Shown here: positions 50,538 through 59,248 of the stretch, piece by piece
How positions within the stretch are numbered: the first letter of the stretch is position 1
Layout of the letters: every line of letters begins with the position of its first letter
Origin: 54-19 sp038210655
Lineage (GTDB): Bacteria; Chloroflexota; Chloroflexia; Chloroheliales; Chloroheliaceae
Length of the DNA: 64,000 nt
Assembly: GCA_038210655.1 (NCBI GenBank)
Contig: JBBQWM010000028.1
Coordinates: 1 to 64,000 of the forward strand
Direction of reading: 5' to 3'
Notes under the pieces: generated by a model
Seen by the model: the letters and a program-made list of their open reading frames with translations, nothing else
Told to the model about the DNA's origin: nothing
The model's database searches: none
Translations under genes and position numbers: made by a program

Positions 50538-50981
50538 ATGATTGGCAGCTTGTTTGTAAGTATCCTGGCTTATCTGATCTTTTACACGGTCAGATTTGTC
50601 TACAATGCGCTCGAAAGCGCAGTTGTGGCTTTGCCGGTTTGGTTACTCTGGAATCTGGCCTTGCCGGGGCTTTTTGCGCTTGGTTCTATCGATTACTGGC
50701 GGGCCTGGGCCTTAGTGCTGCTATGTAGTCTGGTAATCCGGGGCGCTCCACCCCCCAAATGGATGGATAGCGTAGGGACTTTGCTGGATGCTGCCGAAAC
50801 GACGGTTCCGAAGCCGCCGGTCGGGAAAGCCGACAACGAGGATGACGCGGATATAGCGAATTCCGTATTAGTGTTAGACCCAACTATAATGGATGTGTTG
50901 CGGCGGAGTCGCAGTTCGGATTTTGGGTCAACCTCCTTGCCCAGATTGCCGCGCCGTCGCTCTCCGCGTCGTAAGCCATAA
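50538..50981 (+). CDS. Small membrane protein, 147 aa
   Basis: Two to three hydrophobic segments fill residues 4-70 (IGSLFVSILAYLIFYTVRFVY, VVALPVWLLWNLALPGLFAL, WALVLLCSLVI). A charged cytoplasmic tail ends in the strongly basic LPRLPRRRSPRRKP. I do not recognise it. It starts 7 bases after the cytochrome c gene, so it is co-transcribed and could help place or serve the cytochrome. A shared function with the following NAD(P)-binding protein is not evident. Confidence 0.65.
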   Translation: MIGSLFVSILAYLIFYTVRFVYNALESAVVALPVWLLWNLALPGLFALGSIDYWRAWALVLLCSLVIRGAPPPKWMDSVGTLLDAAETTVPKPPVGKADNEDDADIANSVLVLDPTIMDVLRRSRSSDFGSTSLPRLPRRRSPRRKP

Positions 50982-51025
50982 CAATAGATGGACCTGAACC
51001 AGGTTACTAGAAGCGAGTAAAATTG

Positions 51026-51772
51026 ATGCCAACTTATGAGGGCTTAGTATTGGTAATCGGGGCGACCGGCGGGGTCGGGTCGCGGGTGGTCAACGTACTG
51101 CGGCGCGAAGGTATCGCAACGCGGGTCTTGTTGCGAAGCCGGACGCGGCAAGCCGAACTCGAAAAGCTGGGTGTGAGTGTCGCGATTGGCGATGTTGCCG
51201 ACCCCGTGACGGCTCCGGCGGCCCTCAAAGCGGCTTTCCAGGATGTACGGGCCGTTATTAGTGCGTTGGGGACTCGGCAGGTCATCAGGTTTAAAGACCT
51301 CTCGTTCCAAAACGGCCTACGTGAAGTGGATTACCTCGGCACCCGGCGGTTGGTCGATGCCGCCAAAGCCGCCGGGGTCGCCCATTTTGCCCTCAATTCC
51401 ACCATGGGGGTCTATGAGCGGCGTACCGTCACAAAACCCTTAAGTATTGTGCTATATCCCAAGTGGCAGGCCGAAGCTTATCTGGCGAAAAGCGGCTTGA
51501 CCTATACGATCATTCGGCCCGGCGGTCTGGTCGATACCGATGAAGCCCTCAAGGGGCCAGTCGGTTGGAAGCATGCGCCTGCGCTGGCGGAGGCTAAGCT
51601 AAGTGGGGAGGGCGGTTTTCAGAGTCTGGGCCGCGTGCATCGCCAGGATGTAGCCGAGGCCCTGGTTAAAAGCCTGAGGACACCTGCCATGTACAACCGG
51701 GTTTTCGATATTATTGACCGCTCAGCGGTCAAACCAGCGGCCCGCAGTCTGATCCTCAAGGACATTTTCTAA
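51026..51772 (+). CDS. Atypical SDR / NmrA-like NAD(P)-binding protein
   Basis: This Rossmann-fold protein has the nucleotide-binding loop VIGATGGVGSRVV (11-23), GDVADPVTAPAALKAAFQDVRAVISALG in place of the usual acidic strand, and a C-terminal segment PGGLVDTDEALKGP typical of NmrA-like/atypical SDR proteins. The YxxxK catalytic pair is not clear (PKWQAEAYL at the expected site), so it may be a reductase of the atypical group or a redox sensor. The ATG at 51026 is preferred to the TTG three bases earlier, having AAGCGAG upstream. It shares strand with the cytochrome cluster. In phototrophs some such proteins are vinyl reductases of chlorophyll synthesis, but I see no specific support for that here. 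Confidence 0.82.
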   Translation: MPTYEGLVLVIGATGGVGSRVVNVLRREGIATRVLLRSRTRQAELEKLGVSVAIGDVADPVTAPAALKAAFQDVRAVISALGTRQVIRFKDLSFQNGLREVDYLGTRRLVDAAKAAGVAHFALNSTMGVYERRTVTKPLSIVLYPKWQAEAYLAKSGLTYTIIRPGGLVDTDEALKGPVGWKHAPALAEAKLSGEGGFQSLGRVHRQDVAEALVKSLRTPAMYNRVFDIIDRSAVKPAARSLILKDIF

Positions 51773-52004
51773 AATAGTTCTTACTACAAAAACCAGGTGG
51801 ATTAATTTAGAGTGGTTATGGAGCAGATTAAAATTGTTTTGCCCTATAAAACCTCAAAATGACATACAGCATTAATGTAAATCGGCGATAAATAGATTAC
51901 AATAGGTGAAACGTAACCGTCAAAGCGTAGCAGGTTTATTTGGGTTGTGCTGTAAAAACCCAACTTGATTATTTATATTTATGATGGAAAAGGAGAGGTG
52001 TCGA

Positions 52005-53441
52005 ATGTCTCGACCTCGGCTTATTGAAAATACTGAAAACGCAGATGTACTACCCTCAATAGAACATCGTGTGCTGCTCAATACGATTGAACTAGAACTG
52101 CTCGGCGAACGTCTTCGCCGGGCCAGACTTGAGAAGAAAATAACCCAGCGTAGTCTGGTAAACCAACTGTTTACCTCGGCTTATTTGTCTTCGCTTGAGC
52201 TTGGTAAGACCCGCCCAACGTACTCTACCCTGGTTAGTTTGGCCGAACGGCTCGATAAATCGGTAGAGTATTTCTTGCGTCCAACTAGCGAATTGGTCAA
52301 GATAATGGATCAGGAGCAAGCTCAGGTGCTGGAAATGCGGTTAGCCCTCTTGACCGCCCAGACGGCCCTGGCGAACGTTGCCGACGAACGTGCTATGAGA
52401 GCGCTCAACACTTTGAGCTTGCATCTGGCCCGGCTTAGTAATTCCGAACAAGCGCATTACCACTATCTTCAGGCTCACTACCACATCCTTCAAAATGAGC
52501 CAAACCTGGCTATCCCGGAATTGGAGCAAGCTCGTAAAGACCTCCAAAATCTGCCACCCTTAGAATTGGCTGTCCTGGTCGAAATTGAACTGGGAAGTGC
52601 TTATTATACTCAGGGTCGGCTGATGCCAGCTTTAACTCAGTATCTGGTTGCCCTGGAAAAACTCAGAGAGGTGAATGCCAAAGAGCGGGTCGATCCAAAA
52701 GTGAGATCGAAATTATTTCAAGCGATTGCCAACTGCTATCTGTCGCTCAACGATTGGCAACCGGCCCTAAACGCCCTTGAGGAAGCCCTGGGTCAATCTG
52801 ATGAAGAGCAAAACCCGCCCTCTCAGGCGGAGCAGTATTACACCCAGGCGACTACCTATGCCGAACAGGGCGATTACCAGCGAGCGAGTCTCAATCTGGG
52901 GCGTAGCCTTCAAATTTATGAAGCGTCGCAGACTCAACTTGGCCGGGTAAAAGGCTACAATACCCTGGCTCAACTCTATTTCCAACTCGGTCAGTATGAA
53001 CAGGCGGAAGTACAGGCCAGCAATGCGCTGGAAGTGAGCCGGGCAATTAGCGCAAACGAAGACCAGTGTTCGGAACTGAGCGCCCTGATTACGCTGGCGG
53101 CAATCTGCCATAAACAGGCTAAGAATGCCGAAGCTTCGCACTATCTTGAGCAGTCTTTAGCCTTAGTCGGGCAGGCTGGTAAGGGTTGTAGCAAAGCGGA
53201 GGAATTGGGGCGGTTGTATCAGACGGCGGGTGAGATTGAAGCCGGAGCAGGGCGTAACGAGCAAGCCGAAACCTACTATCGGCGGGCAATAGAAACGGTC
53301 GAAGGCGAGCCACGGCTGGCAGGCAACCTGGCTGACATCTATCACAGCTACGGTCAGCAATTGAAAAGCTGGGGCGATATGGAGCGAGCTTTCGAGTATC
53401 TCGAAAAAGCTTTTCGGCAGCGCGAGTTGAGCCAGAACTAA
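52005..53441 (+). CDS. XRE-family regulator with tetratricopeptide repeats
   Basis: This DNA-binding regulator is of the helix-turn-helix plus TPR type (RRNPP-like architecture). The HTH is at about residues 30-85 (LGERLRRARLEKKITQRSLVNQLFTSAYLSSLELGKTRPTY). The rest to residue 479 is a series of helical TPR-like units (e.g. NEPNLAIPELEQARKDLQN, YTQGRLMPALTQYLVALEKL, YFQLGQYEQAEVQASNALEV). In the RRNPP family such repeats bind small signalling peptides, but no peptide-precursor gene was found in the 240 bases on either side. An in-frame ATG at 51981 is less likely, because AAGGAGAGG lies 7 bases before the ATG at 52005. Confidence 0.88.
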   Translation: MSRPRLIENTENADVLPSIEHRVLLNTIELELLGERLRRARLEKKITQRSLVNQLFTSAYLSSLELGKTRPTYSTLVSLAERLDKSVEYFLRPTSELVKIMDQEQAQVLEMRLALLTAQTALANVADERAMRALNTLSLHLARLSNSEQAHYHYLQAHYHILQNEPNLAIPELEQARKDLQNLPPLELAVLVEIELGSAYYTQGRLMPALTQYLVALEKLREVNAKERVDPKVRSKLFQAIANCYLSLNDWQPALNALEEALGQSDEEQNPPSQAEQYYTQATTYAEQGDYQRASLNLGRSLQIYEASQTQLGRVKGYNTLAQLYFQLGQYEQAEVQASNALEVSRAISANEDQCSELSALITLAAICHKQAKNAEASHYLEQSLALVGQAGKGCSKAEELGRLYQTAGEIEAGAGRNEQAETYYRRAIETVEGEPRLAGNLADIYHSYGQQLKSWGDMERAFEYLEKAFRQRELSQN

Positions 53442-53688
53442 AGCAAAGTGCAAAATTATTGACTCTGTAGCAGGTAGCTCAATAATTTTGCATTCTTCAT
53501 CCTCAATAGACTGTGGCAGCTTTGCTTATAGTACGTAGTACATAGCATCCTGAAAAATCCACCTAATAAATAAGTACTTCTAACGATGTTTTACTGCTTA
53601 ACTTTGGTTAAATAAAGTTGGCCTGTAGGATTAAACCCTATAAAAAGGCCGCTATTGTTTGTAATCAAAGTAAAGAATAGGAATCATC

Positions 53689-54387
53689 ATGATGTATTTT
53701 TTGAAGCAGGCAAAAAGCAACCGAGCAGGCAAACCTAATCAGCATCGGGTGAGCTTTTTAAGTTTAGTACTTTTGGGAGCAGCCACGCTGCTAATCGCCT
53801 GTGGTGAGCAACCCCCGACAAATCTGGCGGCTGTTGTTACCCCAACCAGTGTTCCTACTACTGTCGCACCCAGCCCCACCCCAACTATTGCGCTCCCTAG
53901 TCCAACTCCTGATGTTCTAGCTGGCTTAGGCTTAAAAGAATTCAGTCCCCCAAACGGTAATTTCAAGATGATGCTACCAGGTCAGCCCCAAACCGAGGCT
54001 AGTTCGCTAATTTCCAACCACGAAGGCCGCACAAACGTCCAAACTTATCTGGCGAATTATCGTAAAGATGCGGTTCTAATTTGGGTCGGTTATCAGGATT
54101 ATTCGGAGGAATACCTCAAACAAAACGGGCCGGAAAAGATTCTAGCTTCCCAGCGGGAAAGTCTGGTAAAGACACAGGGGATTACCCTCAAAAATGAAAA
54201 AGACCTCAAGCTAGAGCAGACCTATCCCGGCAAAGAATTCCAGTACGGCGCCCAAGCCTGGGGTTTAATTGTCCAAAGATATTATCTAGTCAACACGCGA
54301 TTATATACACTGGCGGCGGTAGGCTTATATGGGATCACACCGACCTACACATTTACGATTTTCGACACGTTCAAATTGACAACCTAA
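53689..54387 (+). CDS. Secreted lipoprotein of unknown function
   Basis: The signal peptide ends in the lipobox LIAC and is followed by a Pro/Thr/Ser-rich tether (about 45-80) with PSPTPTIALPSPTPD. A compact ~150-residue domain comes next (PPNGNFKMMLPGQPQTEASSL...QTYPGKEFQYGA...) that resembles the beta-rich secreted domains often found in bacterial lipoproteins. No enzyme motif is seen. A MITE-like element follows about 26 bases after the stop. It probably has its own promoter; the XRE-TPR gene upstream is 248 bases away. Confidence 0.78.
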   Translation: MMYFLKQAKSNRAGKPNQHRVSFLSLVLLGAATLLIACGEQPPTNLAAVVTPTSVPTTVAPSPTPTIALPSPTPDVLAGLGLKEFSPPNGNFKMMLPGQPQTEASSLISNHEGRTNVQTYLANYRKDAVLIWVGYQDYSEEYLKQNGPEKILASQRESLVKTQGITLKNEKDLKLEQTYPGKEFQYGAQAWGLIVQRYYLVNTRLYTLAAVGLYGITPTYTFTIFDTFKLTT

Positions 54388-54716
54388 GTCCTATAACCAA
54401 ATTAGCCAGGATACACCGGGTGAGCGTCAGATTTTTGCAAACTAGCCAGGCTGGGCCACACCCGAAACCAGGGAGATGAGTTTTTTAGAAAAATTTTGCC
54501 GAAAATTTTTCTAAGATATAATTTTAGTGGTTTGGAGCAGGATTTTCACGGTTGCCCGTTTTTATTGTTTGAATCCGTGCAAAAATCTGACGCTCACCTG
54601 GTGGATACACCGGTTGCCAGCTATTGGCAGTTCTGCTAAACTAACCTCTGATGATTATAAGTTTAAGCTGAAGCTGAGTAGCAGTCTTGCTCAACACTAT
54701 CTAAAGAGGGGCAGCA
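54388..54716. other. Intergenic region, 329 bases, with an inserted repeat element
   Basis: It holds the inverted-repeat element at 54414-54603 (listed separately) and about 110 further bases before the flippase-like gene, in which no gene or clear promoter is seen. Confidence 0.65.
54414..54603. mobile_element. MITE-like element with 26-base terminal inverted repeats
   Basis: The 190-base element begins CACCGGGTGAGCGTCAGATT and ends with the inverse (26 bases, one mismatch). The bases GATA flank it on both sides (54410-54413 and 54604-54607), a probable target-site duplication. The core is AT-rich and contains a perfect 13-bp hairpin with a 4-nt loop (54485-54514, TTAGAAAAATTTT stem). There is no open frame, so it would need a transposase in trans. 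Confidence 0.8.
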
Positions 54717-55748
54717 TTGGATTTTCTGGCTAAGAACCGCAGTAAAATTATTCTATCGTTTCTATTTGGGCTGGCGGTAATGGCGGTACTCGCCATCGTG
54801 GGCGATTTTAACCAGATGGTGAAAGTCCTGGGCGACTTTCAGTGGTGGTTGATCGGGCCGATTTTAGGGCTGACGCTGGTCAATTACCTGGCCCGTTTTA
54901 TCAAATGGCATTATTATTTGAAAGTGGTTGGGAACGGGGCCGAGCAGATCAGGGTTGGAGATAGCGCGGCAGTCTTTGTGAGCGGAATGTCAATGGCAAT
55001 GACCCCCGGCAAGGTTGGCGAGTTTTTGAAAAGCTACCTGATCTACCGACTCAACCGCACCCCCATGACCGTTACGGCCCCGATTGTGGTAGCCGAACGT
55101 TTCTCGGACGGGCTGGCGATGTTGATACTCGCCTCACTGGGCGTATTCTTTTTCGACAATCCGATTTTGCGGTTGGCATTGCTGGCGATCCTGCTGGGTG
55201 CGATAGCGATCTTTATCATTGTACAGTGGCGCTGGCTGGCCCTCAAAATTGTCGATCTGTTTGGCAAAATCTCCTTTTTAGCCTCCCGCATGTCCCATCT
55301 GCACAACCTTTACGAAAGCAGTTATCGGTTGTTCAGCCCGCGTAGCACTCTTTTAGCGGTCGGCTTAGGGTTGGTCGGCTGGTCGTGCGAATGTATAGCC
55401 TTCTTTTTGGTAATGCTCGGCCTCGGTTTTGAAGCCAGCTTTTTACTATTGATCCAATGTACCTTTATTTTGGCCTCCTCCACCCTGATCGGGTCAGTCT
55501 CGATGTTACCGGGCGGGTTGGGGGCGGCGGATAGCAGCATCGGAGGGCTTTTGCTGGTAGCAGTCAAGGGTATTACGGGAGCGACCGCTTCGGCAGCCAC
55601 TTTGCTGATCCGCTTCTGCACCCTCTGGTTTGGCGTAACACTCGGTCTGGCGACCCTGTTCGTTTTCCGCAAACGTTTTGAGGGGCCAGCCCCCGAAAAC
55701 GAGCCGATCCTCAACCCGACCCAGGCGGAAGCAAAGGTAGCCCCATGA
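54717..55748 (+). CDS. Lysylphosphatidylglycerol synthase-type membrane protein (UPF0104, flippase-like)
   Basis: This polytopic membrane protein has about eight helices, in the family of LPG_synthase_TM / AglD-like proteins. Marks are FQWWLIGPILGLTLVNYLARFIKWHYYLK near residue 40-65, GMSMAMTPGKVGEFLKSYLI near 93, VAERFSDGLAML near 125, and MLPGGLGAADSSIGGLLL near 265 in the loop that is most conserved. There is no C-terminal synthase domain, so it is probably a lipid or glycolipid transporter or a partial enzyme. The TTG start has AGAGGGG upstream. It overlaps the next lipoprotein gene by 4 bases (ATGA). Confidence 0.87.
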   Translation: MDFLAKNRSKIILSFLFGLAVMAVLAIVGDFNQMVKVLGDFQWWLIGPILGLTLVNYLARFIKWHYYLKVVGNGAEQIRVGDSAAVFVSGMSMAMTPGKVGEFLKSYLIYRLNRTPMTVTAPIVVAERFSDGLAMLILASLGVFFFDNPILRLALLAILLGAIAIFIIVQWRWLALKIVDLFGKISFLASRMSHLHNLYESSYRLFSPRSTLLAVGLGLVGWSCECIAFFLVMLGLGFEASFLLLIQCTFILASSTLIGSVSMLPGGLGAADSSIGGLLLVAVKGITGATASAATLLIRFCTLWFGVTLGLATLFVFRKRFEGPAPENEPILNPTQAEAKVAP

Positions 55749-56956
55749 ACTGGCAACCACTTTCAGCCCACTTCCCACGATTTTTAATACTGCTTGGTCT
55801 GCTGCTCTGGCCTTTGCTTTTTACGGCTTGTGGCTCAGACGGCGATAGTAGCGGCCCGCTTTTGGGCAGCGTGAGCGGCGATGCCGGGCAACTTGATCTT
55901 GGGGCCGGTATCAACGAACTAGACGCGCTTGGTATCGGCTACCGTATCGGCAAAGAAGCACGGGTGTCAATTACTCTGCAAGGGCCAAACGCTCAAAATT
56001 ATCTTTTACGCCAGAACGAAACTCGCGCTCCCGGCTCCTATACTTTGCGGGTCAATGGCGCAATCGAAACTCAAGAAAATAGCTTATCTCAGACCCGCCT
56101 CTTGCCCAACGGCGAATACCGCTACACAATTCGGGCTAATGCTGGAAGCGAAACCGCCGAGGCCGGAGGTCGCTTTGTGGTTCGCAATAGCCCGACTGAC
56201 CCGCCACCCCAAATCGAGGGCTTAAACGTTGACCCGGCGGTTATCAGCCCGAACTTTGATGCCCGCGATGATGTGGCCTTGCTTGGCTGGCGCACCACCC
56301 GTCCGGCGACGGTCACGATCTCGATTGCAGGGGCTAACGGCTTTAGCAAAGTACTCAAGACGGTCAAAAATCAGCCTGCTCAGGAAGATAAGGTCGTTTT
56401 TAACGGTCTTGACCAGCGCAGCGAACCGCTCGAAGATGGCGTTTACACCTATACCATCGAGGCCGCCGACCGTTGGGGTAGTGTTACCCGACGGGCCAGT
56501 ACGGTTGAGGTCAAGGGTGGGGGTCGCCCAACCGCCGCTATCGTCCAGACTTCGATAGGCCCAACCGAGATTATTCAGGGGAACCTGATTACGATCACGG
56601 CGCGGGTACGTAATACCGGCAAAGTGCCGATCCGCAGTCACGGCCCGAACAGTGGCTATATCTATAGCACCCGCGATGTATTTAGCTCTATCGAGGGCGG
56701 CAAGTACGAAGATATGGCTGGGTTTTGGCGGATCGGGGTAGACTACGAGTCGAATAGCGGGGGCGGAGCCTCGCGCTACCCATTTCGGTGGGGCTTTGGC
56801 GACCAACTTCTACCCGGTCAGGAGGTCGAAGTTACCGGGGTCATTCGGGTCGAGAAGCAGGAAAGCAAGCTCAAGTTCTACGTCGGCTTAATTCAGGAGC
56901 AAATCGGCCTCCCGCAAGACCGCTTGCAAATCACCGAAGTCAAGATCAGTTACTAA
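55745..56956 (+). CDS. Lipoprotein with FlgD-like/Ig-like domains
   Basis: This is a secreted, lipid-anchored 403-aa protein. The signal peptide ends in the lipobox FTAC (Cys near residue 29). There follow two domains of Ig/FlgD type: FSKVLKTVKNQPAQEDKVVFNGLDQRSEPLEDGVYTYTIEAAD (about 190-240) is the typical FlgD-like Ig fold. A C-terminal domain beginning TEIIQGNLITITARVRNTGKVPI near 275 comes last and resembles BsuPI-like or CARDB-type beta modules. It starts inside the stop of the flippase-like gene, so the two are translationally coupled. It may scaffold something at the cell surface; nothing shows an enzyme site. Confidence 0.8.
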   Translation: MNWQPLSAHFPRFLILLGLLLWPLLFTACGSDGDSSGPLLGSVSGDAGQLDLGAGINELDALGIGYRIGKEARVSITLQGPNAQNYLLRQNETRAPGSYTLRVNGAIETQENSLSQTRLLPNGEYRYTIRANAGSETAEAGGRFVVRNSPTDPPPQIEGLNVDPAVISPNFDARDDVALLGWRTTRPATVTISIAGANGFSKVLKTVKNQPAQEDKVVFNGLDQRSEPLEDGVYTYTIEAADRWGSVTRRASTVEVKGGGRPTAAIVQTSIGPTEIIQGNLITITARVRNTGKVPIRSHGPNSGYIYSTRDVFSSIEGGKYEDMAGFWRIGVDYESNSGGGASRYPFRWGFGDQLLPGQEVEVTGVIRVEKQESKLKFYVGLIQEQIGLPQDRLQITEVKISY

Positions 56957-56993
56957 CTCTAGATAAATCAGGTTTGATTAAAACAAATCTCCC

Positions 56994-57025
56994 TTGTAGA
57001 CAGTTCTAACTCGCCAGCGTATAAT
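56994..57025 (+). promoter_or_regulatory. Possible promoter of the toxin-antitoxin/aroA operon
   Basis: A perfect TATAAT at 57020-57025 has TTGTAG 20 bases upstream (56994-56999), a weak -35 at long spacing. It lies 39 bases before the DUF433 gene start. Confidence 0.4.
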
Positions 57026-57063
57026 TGGAGCGATTGATGGATGGCAAGTAGTGAGGGTTATTT

Positions 57064-57396
57064 ATGACACTTTCTGGATTTGTAGCAACCGTCCCCCTGG
57101 CAGCCGATGATAACGGCATTATAAGAGTTGGCGGCACCCGTGTAACGCTGGATAGCGTCATCGCCAGCTTCGAGACCGGGGCCTGCCCGGAAGAAATTAT
57201 TCAGCATTACCCTGGTTTAGAACTGGCCGATATTTATTACGTCGTGGGTTATTACTTGCGCCATCAGGCGGAGGTTGAAGCTTATTTGCAAGAGCAAGCT
57301 AGATTAGCCGCCGAAATACGTAAGAAAATCGAAGCACACTCTAATCCGGTTGGTCTGCGCGAGAAATTGTTGGCCCGGCGAAACAACCAGCAGTGA
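57064..57396 (+). CDS. DUF433 family antitoxin-like protein
   Basis: This 110-aa protein has the DUF433 winged-helix fold: beginning with GTRVTLDSVIASFETGACPEEIIQHYPGLELADIYYVVGYYLRHQAEVEAYL (about 25-80), followed by a helical, charged C-terminal tail. DUF433 proteins are usually paired with a DUF5615 (PIN-like) toxin as antitoxins and bind the operon promoter. The gene is followed 7 bases later by exactly such a partner. The ATG has a GAGGG ribosome binding site. Confidence 0.85.
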   Translation: MTLSGFVATVPLAADDNGIIRVGGTRVTLDSVIASFETGACPEEIIQHYPGLELADIYYVVGYYLRHQAEVEAYLQEQARLAAEIRKKIEAHSNPVGLREKLLARRNNQQ

Positions 57397-57403
57397 TTAA
57401 TTT

Positions 57404-57754
57404 ATGCTAAAACTCGTCAGCGACCATAATTTCAACCGTCTTCTAATAATCCAGTTGCGTCATTTGTTGCCAGAGCTTGATCTTGTACAAGTGCGGGACG
57501 TAGGTTTGGCAAGGGCGAGTGATGAAACAATTTTAGAATGGGCCGCCAACGAAGACCGTCTTTTGCTGACGCACGATTTACGGACTGTCCCAAAGTTTGC
57601 CTATGCGCGTATCGCCAATAATCAATTTATGCCTGGAGTTATAGCAATACCTTCCGATGCTTCCAAAGGTCAGGTTATTAATGACCTTTCGATATTATTA
57701 GAGTGCAGCCTTGATGGAGAATATGAAAACCGGGTTATCTACTTGCCATTATGA
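57404..57754 (+). CDS. DUF5615 family PIN-like toxin
   Basis: This 116-aa PIN-like RNase-type protein is of the DUF5615/Mut7-C-like family. Visible are an N-terminal acidic strand KLVSDHNFNRLL, a second acidic patch RDVGLARASDETILEWAANEDRLLLTHD with several Asp/Glu that would make the metal site, and the C-terminal IYLPL strand. It is downstream of the DUF433 antitoxin-like gene and forms a probable toxin-antitoxin pair. Its TGA stop overlaps the ATG of aroA by 4 bases, so an essential biosynthetic gene is coupled to the pair. Confidence 0.83.
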   Translation: MLKLVSDHNFNRLLIIQLRHLLPELDLVQVRDVGLARASDETILEWAANEDRLLLTHDLRTVPKFAYARIANNQFMPGVIAIPSDASKGQVINDLSILLECSLDGEYENRVIYLPL

Positions 57755-59097
57755 TGAGATCGAAATATGCCATGCCAAATTTAACTCAAGAAGCTAAAAC
57801 AAAAACAATTGCCTCGGCCCGACGCTTGCGGGGTGAGATAACCGTACCGGGCGACAAATCGGTCAGCCATCGGTCGGTGCTTTTTAATGCGGTCGGGAGC
57901 GGGACGGCCCAGGTAACGAACTTTTTGCCGGGCGAAGATTGTCTGGCAACTATTGCCTGTATGAGGGCGCTGGGAGTCCAGATCGACTTTGACCCGGCGG
58001 CGCGAACGGTGCGGGTCGAAGGGCGGGGCATAACTGGCCTGATCGAAAGCGCCGATGTGTTGGACGCAGGCAACAGTGGTACTACCACCCGCTTGCTGAC
58101 TGGCCTACTGAGCGGCTTCCCTTTTCTCTCGATCATCACCGGGGATAGCTCGCTGCGGTCGCGCCCGATGAAGCGCATTCTTGAGCCACTCAAACAGATG
58201 GGCGCAAATATTAGCGGGCGCAAGGGCGATACACTCGCCCCACTGGTAATCCGGGGCGGCGGTCTAAAGGGGATTACCTATCAACTGCCCGTTGCAAGCG
58301 CCCAGCTAAAAAGCTGCCTGTTACTGGCGGCGCTCTATGCCGAAGGTGAGACCACCCTGAGCGGGTTGATAGATAGCCGCGACCATACCGAGCGGATGTT
58401 AACGGCGATGGGAGCCTCGCTTCAAGTTTCACCAGAGGCTTTGGTGATGTCCGGCCCGACTCGCTCGCTCAAGGCGGTCGATGTAGCTGTGCCGGGGGAT
58501 ATAAGTTCGGCGGCTTTTTGGCTGGTAGCCGCCTCAGCCCACCCAGATGCCGATTTGCTTTTGCGAAATGTAGGCGTGAACCCGACCCGTACCGGTCTGC
58601 TGGATGCCCTCACCGAAATGGGAGCCGACATTACCCGCCTGAACGAACGCACCGTTGCAGGGGAGCCTGTCGCAGATTTGCGGGTGAAAAGCGCCCGGTT
58701 ACGTGGGGCCAGTGTAGGTGGCGCGATGATCCCCCGCCTTGTGGACGAGGTTCCGGCCCTGGCAGTCGCGGCCCTTTTCGCAATCGGCAAAAGCGCCGTC
58801 CACGATGCCGCCGAACTGCGAGTCAAGGAGACCGACCGTATTGCCACAGTTGCCAGCGAATTTGGCAAGTTAGGCGCAACAGTCGAAACTCAGCCCGACG
58901 GCCTGCTCATTAGCGGGCAGGCCGACAAGCTGACCGGCGGAACGGTTGATAGTCACGGCGATCACCGTCTGGCGATGGCTTTGGCGGTAGCCGCCTTGCT
59001 CCTACCCGATGGTCAAGCTATCAACCTAATCGACTCCCAGTGCGCCGACGTTTCGTATCCCGGCTTTTGGGAAGATTTGGAGCGGGTGCAAGCATAA
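57751..59097 (+). CDS. aroA: 3-phosphoshikimate 1-carboxyvinyltransferase (EPSP synthase)
   Basis: This enzyme joins phosphoenolpyruvate to shikimate-3-phosphate, the sixth step of the shikimate pathway to aromatic amino acids. The 448-aa protein has VPGDKSVSHRSVLF near residue 33 (shikimate-3-phosphate lysine and serine), LDAGNSGTTTRLLTGLLSG near 107, SLRSRPMKRILEPLKQMG near 135, and the C-terminal VKETDRIATVASEFGKLGA and DSHGDHRLAMALAVAAL. The start ATG overlaps the toxin stop; ATGs at 57769 and 57772 are also possible. No other aro genes are in the window. Confidence 0.96.
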   Translation: MMRSKYAMPNLTQEAKTKTIASARRLRGEITVPGDKSVSHRSVLFNAVGSGTAQVTNFLPGEDCLATIACMRALGVQIDFDPAARTVRVEGRGITGLIESADVLDAGNSGTTTRLLTGLLSGFPFLSIITGDSSLRSRPMKRILEPLKQMGANISGRKGDTLAPLVIRGGGLKGITYQLPVASAQLKSCLLLAALYAEGETTLSGLIDSRDHTERMLTAMGASLQVSPEALVMSGPTRSLKAVDVAVPGDISSAAFWLVAASAHPDADLLLRNVGVNPTRTGLLDALTEMGADITRLNERTVAGEPVADLRVKSARLRGASVGGAMIPRLVDEVPALAVAALFAIGKSAVHDAAELRVKETDRIATVASEFGKLGATVETQPDGLLISGQADKLTGGTVDSHGDHRLAMALAVAALLLPDGQAINLIDSQCADVSYPGFWEDLERVQA

Positions 59098-59146
59098 AGC
59101 TCCCGCTCTGTCATTAAGGGAAGCAAATAAAAATAATTGTTCCAAT

Positions 59147-59222
59147 GTAGGGGCAACCCTGGGTGGTTGCCCGTGAACATCCGGTACGGTCAACGAGGGC
59201 AACCACATAGGGTTGCCCCTAC
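59147..59222. repeat. GTAGGGGCAACC-type palindrome between convergent genes
   Basis: 26-base arms (59147-59172 and 59197-59222) match with two mismatches; each begins GTAGGGGCAACCCT. The 24-base centre is unique. It sits between aroA (plus) and the paaA-like gene (minus) and could end both transcripts. A related half-copy lies at 10851-10877. Confidence 0.82.
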
Positions 59223-59248
59223 CGGGATATTTTATTATTTTTGAGTCC

